Of a stretch of DNA of 64,000 bases, positions 17,366-26,407 are shown piece after piece. This stretch comes from Bin87 sp965232895 (GTDB taxonomy: Bacteria > Chloroflexota > Dehalococcoidia > Lucifugimonadales > UBA3495), in NCBI GenBank assembly GCA_965232895.1, contig CBDDQW010000001.1, forward strand, positions 1 through 64,000. Direction: 5' to 3'. Made by a program: the position numbers and the translations under genes. Position 1 is the first letter of the stretch; each line of letters starts with the position of its first letter. The notes below the pieces were generated by a model that searched no databases, had not been told where the DNA came from, and was given only the letters and a program-made list of their open reading frames with translations.

Positions 17366-18618
17366 GGCAGGGCAATCGCGTATTAATCATATTTTTAGAA
17401 ATATGCTAACGTGTTGCGATCCGTTGGACTATGTGAGGGCAGATGGGCATGGCACAACCACCCCAGGCAACTATTCTCGATCATTTCGCTGAGCTGGACG
17501 ACCCACGGGTGGAACGCACGCGACGCCATAAGCTGGTGGACATCTTGGCCATCGCCATTTGCGCCACCATCTGCGGCGCCGATTCCCTGCGGCGCCGATT
17601 CCTAGGTCCATATCGAACTCTTTGGCAAGAGCAAGCTGGCCTGGTTTCAGAGTTTCCTGGAGTTGCCCTGGGGCATCCCATCCCACGACACCTTCGGCGA
17701 TGTCTTCGCTCGCCTCGACCCAGCGCAGTTGCCGGACTGCGTCGTGTCGCGGACCCAGGCCATCGCTGAGTTGCTGTCCGGCGAGGTGGTTGCTATTGAC
17801 GGGAAGACGGCCCGACGGTCCTATGATCGGGCGGGGAACAAGGGCGCCATACACCTGGTCAGTGCCTGGGCTACGCAGAACAACCTGACCTTGGGCCAGG
17901 TCAAGACTGAGGAGAAGTCCAATGAGATCACCGCCATTCCCCGACTCCTGGAGATGCTGGAGTTGAACGGTTGCATCGTCACCATAGATGCCATGGGTTG
18001 CCAGCGGGAGATTGCCCAGCAGATCACCGACGGCGGGGCCGATTACGTGCTGGTGGTGAAGGAGAATCAGGGACAGTTGCATGAGGGCATTCGAGACCTG
18101 TTCGAGGGCGCCGCGGCACTGGGTTTTGATGGTGTGCCCTACGACTACGCTGGGAGCGTGGACAAGGGACACGGACGGGTGGAACGGCGGGAATGCTGGA
18201 CCATCACAGAAGCAGACTGCCTGGATTATCTGGACCCCCAGGGGCAATGGCCGCAGCTGAAGGCGGCCGTCAAAGTGGTGGGCCATCGTGAGACCACAGC
18301 CGGCGGCACCAGCCAGCCCCGCTACTACACCAGCAGCCTCTCGGCCCCGGCGGAACAACTGCTGGCTGTCATCAGAAGCCACTGGGCCATCGAAAACTCC
18401 CTGCACTGGACCCTGGACGTAAGCTTTCGGGAAGACCAGTGCCGAGTGCGCAAGGATCACGGACCGCAGAACCTGGCCACGCTGCGGCAGATTGACCATA
18501 ACCTTTTGAAAAACGAACGAACCCTGAAAGTGGGCATCCAGGGCAAACGGCTTAACGCCGGATGGGATGACGGCTACCTGCGCAAGGTCCTCCTCGGATA
18601 AGACGCGATTGCCCTGCC
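17366..18618 (+). mobile_element. ISAs1-family insertion sequence, inactivated
   Basis: A perfect 15-base inverted repeat bounds it: GGCAGGGCAATCGCG at 17366-17380 and its complement at 18604-18618. It holds one transposase frame that is broken. No target duplication is recognisable in the flanks. The left flank is a Tn3-type end, so this IS landed in an older transposon. Confidence 0.85.
17443..18601 (+). pseudogene. ISAs1 transposase, broken by a 16-bp duplication and a TAG
   Basis: The first frame covers 17443 to ~17590 ('FAELDDPRVERTRRHKLVDI'). The rest, 17607-18601, has 'GEVVAIDGKTARRSYDRAG', 'DYVLVVKENQGQLHEGI' and 'HWAIENSLHWTLDVSFREDQ', all typical of ISAs1 DDE transposases. Between them the 16 bases at 17571-17586 are repeated at 17587-17602, shifting the frame, and a TAG at 17603-17605 stands where the family has Trp. 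The later ATG at 17663 cannot give a complete catalytic protein. Confidence 0.85.
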
Positions 18619-18679
18619 CGAGAAGTCCCCAAAATAGCGATTTTTCGTGCAAGGCCAGTCAAACCAGCTTTTTCAGCGG

Positions 18680-19303
18680 CTATTCGACGAAACGGAATGC
18701 CAGCAACCTTCGCCACTGTTTACTTTGAATCAGCTCCGAGATCTGCCGGCGAAAACCGAAAAGATACGTCGCCCCAGCTAGAACGGCTATTAGTATGCTC
18801 AACATCACCATCGGCCATTCGGTTCCGACGATGATCAAAACTGCGCAGACGAGCACGTATCCCGTAGCGGCGCCCAAGACCACGTTGCGAAACAAGATCA
18901 TGACCAGGGCGATGGGAATGAGGCAGACCGCGGTGACAGCGGGAAACAAACCCAGCGACACGCCCATCAGTACCGCCGCGCCCTTGCCGCCCCGAAATTG
19001 CAGGAAAACGGGCCAATTGTGGCCGATCAAAACCAGGGGAGCGGTAGCGAATATGGTCCAATCCGGAGTGTCCATTAGAGACGGGATCACGACGGCCATC
19101 ACGCCCTTCCCGACGTCCAGGGTCAGAACTACGAGCGCGCCCATCATCCCAAGGCGGTGATAGGTGTTGAGCGTTCCCGCGTTGCGGCTTCCCGTTAGTC
19201 GCACGTCCTCGCCGGTCTTGAAACGCACCAGAAAGTAAGACGGCGACACCGACCCCACCAGATATGCGGCCACCGACAGCATTATCCCGATTAGAGTTTC
19301 CAA
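18680..19303 (-). CDS. plsY: Glycerol-3-phosphate acyltransferase PlsY
   Basis: PlsY transfers an acyl group from acyl-phosphate to glycerol 3-phosphate, the first membrane step in phospholipid synthesis. I chose TTG 19303 because GGAGGAG lies just upstream and gives 207 residues, the family length. Motifs: 'GSRNAGTLNTYHRLG' (from ~38; S39, N41), 'LDVGKG' (~62) and 'GHNWPVFLQFRGGKG' (94-108), plus about six helices. It stands alone, facing the dead ISAs1. A second, unlinked PlsY copy elsewhere in the genome is possible. Confidence 0.85.
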   Translation of the reverse strand: METLIGIMLSVAAYLVGSVSPSYFLVRFKTGEDVRLTGSRNAGTLNTYHRLGMMGALVVLTLDVGKGVMAVVIPSLMDTPDWTIFATAPLVLIGHNWPVFLQFRGGKGAAVLMGVSLGLFPAVTAVCLIPIALVMILFRNVVLGAATGYVLVCAVLIIVGTEWPMVMLSILIAVLAGATYLFGFRRQISELIQSKQWRRLLAFRFVE

Positions 19304-19839
19304 TTCTCCTCCAGTTGGGCGCCGATCGGGCTCGAAGGTGATTTCCTGGCCCCGCCCTGGACCGGGTGGCTGTGTGAGTTGGGCTCGGCGACCACGCTCC
19401 ACCACGGTTTCCAACAACCCAGGTGTTAGCGGTTTGCCGAGCCTCTGCCCCTACCATACAAGGTGTTTGCGACGGTGAGGCCGGCTGCGCCCAGGCCAGC
19501 ACGACGACCATCAGCAGCATCAGAAAATAGGCAGCGGGGCTTCAGAAACGGCAGTCGGCGGCTCATGAGGTCGCCCACGTTGCATGGGTCGCAGTCATCG
19601 CTAGGGATTGTAAGCCCAAATCCACAGAAAAGGTCTGGCCACCGCGAGGAAGCCAGGGATGAGAGGAGCCGGATCGATGCGGCGCGACCTTGACCCGCTC
19701 CAATCCGGCTGGGCACAGGGTGTGATAGCCACGCCAAGGGGATGTTGACGGACCGCGGCGCCAGCGACGGGTGAGATCAGCGGGCAGATTGCAGCAGGGG
19801 ACACTCGGGAACCGGCCTGGCGCAGATCTGCGAAGCAGT
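19304..19839. other. Intergenic, no gene recognised
   Basis: This 536-base stretch upstream of plsY has open frames on both strands without a protein pattern I recognise. It leads into a transposase remnant at ~19840. Confidence 0.35.
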
Positions 19840-20060
19840 TAGGTGGTCTGGCGGACGGGTCAGACGCCGTTGGGCGATCAGGAGGGTAGTGGTGGGGCGC
19901 GCAGTCTCGCCCAGCGCGCTGCTAAATTGGTTCTGCCAAGGCCACCCTCTGGGGAGATACAGCTTGAGACGGCGGGCCGAGTGGGTGATGCGTCCGGGGA
20001 TGGAGAAGAAGCATCGTCGGAGGGTCTTGGTGGCCATCACCGACTCGCCCAGACTGATGC
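19840..20060 (-). pseudogene. 3' remnant of an IS1380-like transposase
   Basis: The minus-strand frame reads 'TKTLRRCFFSIPGRITHSAR' then 'RLKLYLPRGWPWQNQF', which resembles the conserved C-terminal end of IS1380-type transposases (arginine-rich, 'LRLPRGWPW'). The catalytic part is absent. Frame edges beyond this are uncertain. No inverted repeats were identified. Confidence 0.5.
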
Positions 20061-20208
20061 GCGTTGTCCAGCGAGCCGGATTAAGGGCGATGACCCCGTA
20101 TCGAGTACGGGGCAGGCTCTGTATGGCCAACCAGCCGGCATTGGGGAAACGCCCCGGTGCTAATCTGGTACATTGCGCCGGTGCTATTTGGACCGCCTCC
20201 GGAGTGCG

Positions 20209-21606
20209 ATGATCGACACGGGACAATCGGCGGTGCGCCTGCCGCTGGTCAACAAGCTGCTTTTCGCTGCCGACCACGTCGGGTTGCAGTCGATGGGGTA
20301 TTTCCGGCAGCAGTGGGTGCTGTTTTTTCTGGCGCCGCCGGCAATGGAAGGAGTGAGCCGGATTCCCGACGTGACGCTGCTGGGGTTTGATATTGACGCA
20401 CGGGTAGTGGCCGGGATTTTGATCTTCGCTGGGCGGTTCATCGACGCGTTCACCGACCCGCTGATTGGCTGGTGGAGCGACCGGACGCGGAGCCGCTGGG
20501 GGCGCCGGATTCCGTTCATCCTGTTCAGCACGCCGTTTTACGCGGTGTTCGGAGCGCTGGTATGGTTCCTGCCTGCGGAAGGCGGCAGCTGGTGGAACGC
20601 GCTGTACTTCGTGCTGATGCTGGAACTGTTCTTCACGGCTACGACGATGTCCAGCGGCGCGCTGGAGGCGCTGGTGCCGGAGCTGACCAGGACGCCGCAG
20701 GACCGGATGAGCGTGGTGAGCCTGATCTTTCTGTTCGCGGTGGTCGGGGCTGGGCTGGGCCTGGTGATGGGCGGTTTCATCAAGGATGCCTACGGCATCC
20801 AGGTTGCGGGCACGGTTTTTGCGCTGATGGCGCTGGTGTTTCGCTACCTGTCCCTACGGGCGGTGTGGAACCGCGCTCCGCGCGACGTCACACCGGCGCA
20901 GGTTCCATTCTGGCAAGGCCTGAAGAGCACGCTGCGAAATTCGCAGTTCGTGGCGTTTCTGCCGACCTTCGTGATGTTCACCACCGGGGTCGGGCTGCTC
21001 CAGGGATGGGTTCCGTTTTTCGCGGTGGGAGTGTTGCTGCAGGACCGGGACGGCACGGCGTCGAGCTTTCTGTCGATGAGCGTCATCGCCGGCGTGGTGG
21101 TAGCGGGCATCGTCATCTGGGCGCTGTTCGCGGCGGGCCGGGTCACCAAACGGCGGATTTACGGCGTGTGCCTGGTGGTGAGCGGCCTGCTCTTCCCGCT
21201 GTTGGGACTGGTTGGTATGGCGCTGCCCGGCGGCCTGCTGGCCCAGGGGCTGGTGTTCATGTTCATCGCCGGCATGCCCATGGCTGCGGTGTTCCTGCTG
21301 CCCAAGGGACTGACCGCCGACATCGCCGACTACGACGCCCTAGTCACTGGCGAACGTCGGGAGGCGATGTTCTACGCGACGCAGAACTTCTTTGAGAAGG
21401 TGACCTACGCGTTGCCGCCGCTGCTGTTGAGCCTGGTGTTGCAGTTGGGGGATTCAGCGGAACATCCACTGGGGATACGACTGGCGCCTCTGCTGGCGGG
21501 CGCGCTGGTGCTGCTGGGATTTGCGCTGTGGCCCCGCTACAAGCTGCCCGATGCAATCAACCGGGAGACCGTCACGGCGGCGGGACTGCTGCGATCACCG
21601 GCCTGA
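20209..21606 (+). CDS. MFS_2 / GPH-type sugar:cation symporter-like transporter
   Basis: ATG 20209 has GGAG six bases upstream; the frame opens earlier without support. The 465-residue product has twelve predicted helices. The GPH/MelB signature is clear: 'GRFIDAFTDPLIGWWSDRTR' with 'SRWGRRIPFIL' after it, and in the second half 'LPKGLTADIADYDALVTGER' with 'REAMFYATQNFFEKV'. The family moves glycosides, pentosides, hexuronides or related solutes with H+ or Na+. Substrate cannot be read from the sequence. No sugar-metabolism gene is adjacent. Confidence 0.85.
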   Translation: MIDTGQSAVRLPLVNKLLFAADHVGLQSMGYFRQQWVLFFLAPPAMEGVSRIPDVTLLGFDIDARVVAGILIFAGRFIDAFTDPLIGWWSDRTRSRWGRRIPFILFSTPFYAVFGALVWFLPAEGGSWWNALYFVLMLELFFTATTMSSGALEALVPELTRTPQDRMSVVSLIFLFAVVGAGLGLVMGGFIKDAYGIQVAGTVFALMALVFRYLSLRAVWNRAPRDVTPAQVPFWQGLKSTLRNSQFVAFLPTFVMFTTGVGLLQGWVPFFAVGVLLQDRDGTASSFLSMSVIAGVVVAGIVIWALFAAGRVTKRRIYGVCLVVSGLLFPLLGLVGMALPGGLLAQGLVFMFIAGMPMAAVFLLPKGLTADIADYDALVTGERREAMFYATQNFFEKVTYALPPLLLSLVLQLGDSAEHPLGIRLAPLLAGALVLLGFALWPRYKLPDAINRETVTAAGLLRSPA

Positions 21607-21609
21607 CGA

Positions 21610-21695
21610 CGCCCAAATCTGACTGGGTTGTCCCTGCACGCCATCGCCAGAAACTTGGGATCGCACGAGACAACTGCGCAAGTACGCCTATGCTG
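21610..21695 (+). pseudogene. Tiny IS21 IstA-like helix-turn-helix remnant
   Basis: One frame reads 'GLSLHAIARNLG' and, after a shift, another reads 'RKYAYA'. Together they resemble the IstA start 'GLSLHAIARELGIARDTVRK'. Only ~85 bases remain. Confidence 0.35.
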
Positions 21696-21720
21696 TAAGT
21701 CCGCCTGCCAAAAAGCTGGC

Positions 21721-21726
21721 TATAAT
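21721..21726 (+). promoter_or_regulatory. Candidate -10 box TATAAT
   Basis: A perfect TATAAT 30 bases upstream of ATG 21756 in otherwise GC-rich DNA. No clear -35 is visible at 17 bases. It could serve the GNAT-aminotransferase gene. Confidence 0.4.
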
Positions 21727-21755
21727 GCGGCCACCCACGCTCTGAGGACCCTTGC

Positions 21756-23462
21756 ATGGAATGCCCAAACATTACCGTCGCGATGGCAACCGAATTGGAT
21801 TTGGAATCCATCTTCCGGATGCGCCACGAAATCTACGCCACGGAATTAGGCCAACACGCGGAGAATGATAGCGGCAGACTGACGGACTCCTTGGACGCCT
21901 TCAACACTTACATCGTCGCGAGGGTCGAGGACGAGGTGGTGGGCTTCATCAGCGTTACCCCGCCCGACGGCGCCTCATACTCCGTGGACAAATATTTCTC
22001 GCGGCACGAAGTCCCGGTGCCATTCGACGATGGGCTCTACGAGTTGCGCATCCTGACCGTTGCCGAACCATACCGGGGAGGATTGGTCGCACCGGCGCTC
22101 ACGTACGCGGCGCTCCGCTGGGTAGAGGAGCGGGGCGGCCGAGACGTCATCGCCATCGGGAGAGTGGACCTGCTCTACATGTACGTGAAGGCAGGACTTA
22201 CTCCGACAGGCAAACGAGCGCAGTCCGGAGCGTTGACGTTCGAACTGCTCACCGGAGCTGTGTCAAACCTCAGTGGGCTGTTTTGCAAGCACGCCAGCCT
22301 GATGGAGAGGTTCGGCCAACGAATCGATTGGCGGCTCGACACTCCGGGCCAAGAGCGCCGAACCGCGTATCACGGCGGCGCATTTTTTTATGCCATCGGC
22401 AGGGAGTTCGACCATCTCGAGAGAATTGACGACATTATCAGCGCGGACGTTTTGGATGCCTGGTTTCCGCCATCTCTGGACGTTTTGCGGGCACTGAGCG
22501 AGCGTTTGGAGTGGACGGTCCGCACGTCACCACCCACCGGCTGCGAGGGACTGATTACCCGTATTGCCGCCGCCCGTGGCGTGGCGCCTGAAGCCGTGCT
22601 TCCGGGAGGAGGATCGTCCAGCCTCATCTTTCTTGCAATGCGCCAGTGGCTCACACGATCCTCTCGAACACTCCTCCTTGACCCCACCTACGGTGAGTAC
22701 ACACACGTATTCGACAATGTGATCAACTGCGCTACGACGCGGTTCCGCCTGGATCGGGAGGACGGTTACCGGGTAGATCTCGGGGGCCTGGAAACGGAGC
22801 TGGAGAAAGGGTACGACTTGTGCGTCATCGTCAACCCCAATAATCCGACCGGACGACACATCCCGCGCGCCGCCTTGGAAGATATGCTGAAGCGCGTGCC
22901 GGCGGAGACGACGATCTGGCTGGATGAGACGTATGTGGACTACGTTGGTGCGGACTCATCACTGGAGCGCTTCGCAGCGGCGAGTCGGAATGTGGTCGTC
23001 TGCAAATCCACGTCGAAAGCATATGCGCTCAGCGGACTGCGGGTGGATTACCTGTGTGGTCCGCCGCGGCTTATCGAACCCTTACGAATGATAACGCCGC
23101 CGTGGTCCGTGAGTCTGCCCGGGCAGCTGGCTGCAGTAATGGCGCTGCAGGACCCCGGGTACTACAGGATGAGGTACGCAGAAACACGCCGGCTCCGAGA
23201 AGACTTGGCGGGTGCGTTGTCGGATATCGTGGGCATGAACGTGGTCCCCGGCGTAGGGAACTACTTGCTTTGCCATATCCCACACGACGGGCCGAGCGCT
23301 GAACTCCTGCTGGAGGCTTGTCGAAAGCATAGCCTCTACCTTCGGGACGCTGGAATGACCGCGCCGACGCTCGGTGACCGGGCCGTTCGCATCGCGGTGA
23401 AGGACGCCGCAACGAACCGGCAGATCGTAGACATCCTGCAGCGGGTCATCAAGGGGCGGTGA
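21756..23462 (+). CDS. GNAT acetyltransferase-like domain fused to HisC-type aminotransferase
   Basis: Residues ~1-165 resemble an N-acyltransferase fold ('ELRILTVAEPYRGGLVAPAL', a likely acyl-CoA loop, then 'DLLYMYVKAGL'). Residues ~220-568 are a fold-type I PLP aminotransferase of the histidinol-phosphate type: 'PGGGSSSLIFLAMRQWL', 'NPNNPTG' (360-366), D390 in 'WLDETYVDY', PLP lysine K421 in 'SKAYALSGLR' and R429. The protein probably makes or tailors an amino-acid-like metabolite. Transporter 20209-21606 lies just upstream on the same strand, 149 bases away. No histidine genes are near, so a true HisC role is unlikely. Confidence 0.8.
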   Translation: MECPNITVAMATELDLESIFRMRHEIYATELGQHAENDSGRLTDSLDAFNTYIVARVEDEVVGFISVTPPDGASYSVDKYFSRHEVPVPFDDGLYELRILTVAEPYRGGLVAPALTYAALRWVEERGGRDVIAIGRVDLLYMYVKAGLTPTGKRAQSGALTFELLTGAVSNLSGLFCKHASLMERFGQRIDWRLDTPGQERRTAYHGGAFFYAIGREFDHLERIDDIISADVLDAWFPPSLDVLRALSERLEWTVRTSPPTGCEGLITRIAAARGVAPEAVLPGGGSSSLIFLAMRQWLTRSSRTLLLDPTYGEYTHVFDNVINCATTRFRLDREDGYRVDLGGLETELEKGYDLCVIVNPNNPTGRHIPRAALEDMLKRVPAETTIWLDETYVDYVGADSSLERFAAASRNVVVCKSTSKAYALSGLRVDYLCGPPRLIEPLRMITPPWSVSLPGQLAAVMALQDPGYYRMRYAETRRLREDLAGALSDIVGMNVVPGVGNYLLCHIPHDGPSAELLLEACRKHSLYLRDAGMTAPTLGDRAVRIAVKDAATNRQIVDILQRVIKGR

Positions 23463-24130
23463 ACTTCGCTCCAACGAAAAGAAAAGCATAGCGATCGCCG
23501 CGCAGCCTGGTCCTATGGCTTCTTCGACCAAGCGCTCGGAATTGCGAAGGGTTTCGCTGGAGTCCTCGCCGGCAAACGTGCGAACCGCCTTCTCCAGCAG
23601 ATTGCCGTCATACGGTGTTGATGCAATATCTGCAACCGATCAGTCCCTCCCTGACCCGTGACTCGCCTCCGGCAGGATCTCACCCCGCACGAGGTCGGTG
23701 TGGCACAGCGCATCGTATTACCGCCGTTCTTGTCGGTCAACGAATTTCCGGCCGCCACTCTCAGCTTCTGCCGGGTAAAGTCGACTTGCTGAAACCCGCC
23801 ATGCTTCGCCCCAAACCATTACGTCGGGCAGCATGTCCGCGCCGATTACGAACCCAGGGAACTGATCACCGCGTTCCTGAAGTCGCTTTTCGATGACAGA
23901 GGGACCCAGAAATAGACACGGCGCCACCGTAACACGATAATAATCACTGGGGCGCCATCATCGGGCTTCGCAGAAAGCGAAGCGGAAGCCTGCCAGCATG
24001 AACTTACCCGCAGCCCTGCTCAAAACCCGCGCCGCGCTCCCCTGAGCAGAGAGATACCATCCGTCCACCGGAGCGCAACATACGGTTCAGGCGGTCCAGC
24101 CACCGGCTCACGGTATCACGAGGTCTCGCC
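23463..24130. other. Long gap without a recognised gene
   Basis: 668 bases. On the minus strand scattered peptide-like frames occur (for example 23531 downward), but each carries stops and I recognise no family. This looks like degraded coding DNA. Confidence 0.35.
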
Positions 24131-24736
24131 ATGGCAACCCTTCTCCCATTGCTGGAACGCGAAAGCCGACGGCGCAACCTGGCCGCGGCGGATGCAACGC
24201 TCACCGCAGCCACGTGCTTCATGCTGGTCAGGGATATGCCCTACCGGCGCGCCAGTTCCCGACAACCGGAAGCCATCATCCGGGAATGGCAGGGCACCTG
24301 CTCCGGGAAGCACTACGCGTTGCACCGGATCTTCGGCGAACTGGGCCTGGGGTGCCGGGTCGTCATGTGCACACATCGGTTCACACGGGACAACACCTCG
24401 CACTTCCCCGCCGAGCTGCGTGCGTTGGTGGAACGGGAACCGGTACCGGATGTCCACACCTGCCTCAAGCTCGAAGCCGACCGGGGTCTGATGGTGGTTG
24501 ACGCCACCTGACCCAGCAGCACCGCGCCGCTGGGCATGCCCGTCAATCGACACTTCGAAGCCGGACAGGACATGACCATAGCCTGCGACCCGATTGACAC
24601 TTACGAGGCGCCGGCAGGCCAGGACCCACAGGTCTTCAAGGAGCGGCTGATCGAGGAGTTCTGCGGCGCAGCCAGCCAGGTCAGGGACGACTTCATCGAG
24701 GGTATGAGCCGTTGGCTCAGCCACGCCACCAGATGA
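24131..24736 (+). pseudogene. Transglutaminase-like protein with an in-frame TGA
   Basis: Codons 1-126 include 'ECQGTCSGKH'-like 'WQGTCSGKHYALHRIFGELG', where the Cys is the expected nucleophile, then '..DVHTCLKLEADRGLMVVDAT'. A TGA at 24509-24511 follows. The same frame continues without a shift as 'PSSTAPLGMPVNRHFEAG' to a natural end at 24736, giving a 201-codon gene. Related domains usually read 'VDATW', so TGA replaces TGG. Other genes here end with TGA, so readthrough as Trp is unlikely. I read it as a recent nonsense mutation. Confidence 0.7.
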
Positions 24737-24899
24737 AGACCGCGGAGCCCGCCACGAGCAAGCTCTTGCTGCTGCGACAACGTGATATCCTGGGCCGGAA
24801 TGCCCATCGGCGAGCCCGACTCCTGACACGATCGAAACGGCGATGACCGCATCCGGAGCGGCCATCCGACAGGCAATCACACGCGGATAAAAGTGGCCA

Positions 24900-25235
24900 T
24901 CAATCGACGCCCCAGGCGGCATCCTCCCGCGACGGCCGTATGTCAACCAACCGGTCAAGGCCGCTGGTCCTGAACACGGACCGGACATCATCCGACAGGG
25001 AGCAGAAGATCAGGCCAGCGTTCCGGCCCCGGGTCCTCCTCGCCGCCTGCATGATCACACGCAGGCCCGCGTTGCTGATGTAGACCAGGTCCGTCATGTC
25101 GATGACCACGACCCCCTGGCCCGCCTCGATTGCGGCGTCCAGTTGGTCGTGAAAGGCCTGAGCGTCGACGCCAGCCAGCCGGCGCGGGGCCCGGATGACC
25201 GGAACCCGATTCTCGCGACCGATTTGCGTCACCAT
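24900..25235 (-). CDS. STAS-domain anti-sigma factor antagonist-like protein
   Basis: ATG 25235 gives 111 residues, the size of a lone STAS domain; the longer frame to 25553 has no coding look. Core: 'GQGVVVIDMTDLVYISNAGL' then 'RVIMQAARRTRGRNAGLIF'. STAS antagonists bind an anti-sigma/kinase and are switched by Ser/Thr phosphorylation in the 'ISxAGL' loop. Here that loop is 'ISNAGL', so one of the usual two Ser is Asn. No partner kinase or sigma factor lies nearby. Confidence 0.8.
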   Translation of the reverse strand: MVTQIGRENRVPVIRAPRRLAGVDAQAFHDQLDAAIEAGQGVVVIDMTDLVYISNAGLRVIMQAARRTRGRNAGLIFCSLSDDVRSVFRTSGLDRLVDIRPSREDAAWGVD

Positions 25236-25626
25236 ATCACCGCCTCTCCACACATCGTTATGTACACCATAACCGGCCGGTTGACCAGCGCGGGGACCTG
25301 TCCCGGGTACGGGGAGAGTTGACCGGGAATCTGATTGCAATACCGGCAGCAGATCCAGATCACCCGGAGGTGAGGACCATGCCCCGCTGCGTTGCCGGCA
25401 CCGCCGGCCAGGATTGGCCACCACGTCATCAGGGCCGCGCCGGCGCCGGGCAGGTTGATGGGTCAGAACGTCGCAATCCACGCTGGCACACGGGCGGCCG
25501 GGCAACTCGGAGGTCCTGTTGAGCTGGAGCCGCGGAACCGCCCGGGAGAGCATAGGCGCAAAGTTATTCTGTGAATGACAATTCCGGCGGGCGCGGTACT
25601 GGGCGCCGCCTGCCCTGCGGCGGTCA

Positions 25627-26407
25627 ACCCGACGCCGGCAGGACGAGGTTGCCGATGGGCGGCCGGTTCAGGCCCAGCGCGTTGCGCACGGTCTCATTGG
25701 CGCGCACCAGCCGCACTACCGCGGTGGGGAACTGCGGGTTGTTGTGGTTGACCACGTCGTGGCGCTCCACCACGCCGGCCTGCACCAGGTCGTCCACCAT
25801 TTTGCGGCACTCGTATTCGTTCCAACCCATGCCCCATTCCAGCATCCACTGGTTGCAGAGCATGCTGTAGCCGACGAAGTTCATCCGTTCCTCGAGACGG
25901 CTCATTTCCGTGATGAAGGTATCGAGGGCCGCGTCGTCGCCTGATGACGACGCATCCTCCGGCGGTGCGTTGGTACTGACCTCCACGTCGCCGTGCTCGG
26001 CCAGGTGGATGCCCAGTTCCGCCTCCAGCGGGAACAGCGGGGCGGCGGCGAGCATCTCGCGGCCCACCGCCTAGCTGAAGGCGCACATTATGATCCGGCG
26101 GTCCCGCCCACGGGCGCGGTCCACCAGGACCTGGTAGTCCGAGTCGCCGGACCCCAGGATGATGAACCCACAGTCCTCAAGGTCGCGGACCCAGTCATAG
26201 ACCTCCAGCAGGATGGACGGGTCGGACCGGTCCTTGCCGGCCATGGTGCGGGACGCGTGGTAGAGCGTAATGTCGGCCTCGGTGAACGCCCGGCCGTCCT
26301 CGGGCCGGAGGCTCCAGTCGCCGAATGCCTTCCCGCCCAGCACCTCGCCGAAGATCCGGCCCACGGCGGTCATCGCCTGGGCCACGGCCTGGGGCGTAAT
26401 CTCCGCC
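25627..26407 (-). pseudogene. NYN (LabA/DUF88-like) protein: truncated by IS, with an in-frame TAG
   Basis: Upstream part (26074-26407): 'LYHASRTMAGKDRSDP', 'VYDWVRDLEDCGFIILGSGD' and 'SDYQVLVDRARGRDRRI', the core of a NYN-type nuclease domain with the conserved 'GSGDSDY'. A TAG at 26071-26073 interrupts; the same frame goes on as 'GREMLAAAPLFPLEAELGI' to 25627 with a winged-helix-like end. The N-terminal strand with the first catalytic Asp is missing because the IS1182 end lies at 26408. Two independent lesions make it inactive. Confidence 0.7.

Noticed and set aside
17471..18652. 393-codon open frame on the minus strand
   Set aside because: Antisense to the ISAs1 transposase.
21756..23462. 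Histidine-biosynthesis HisC
   Set aside because: The fused acyltransferase-like domain and the lack of his genes nearby argue against a simple histidinol-phosphate aminotransferase.
24509..24511. UGA recoded as Trp or selenocysteine
   Set aside because: Several genes here end with TGA, other broken genes carry TAG or TAA, and there is no SECIS-like hairpin right after the codon that I can see. Nonsense mutation is simpler.
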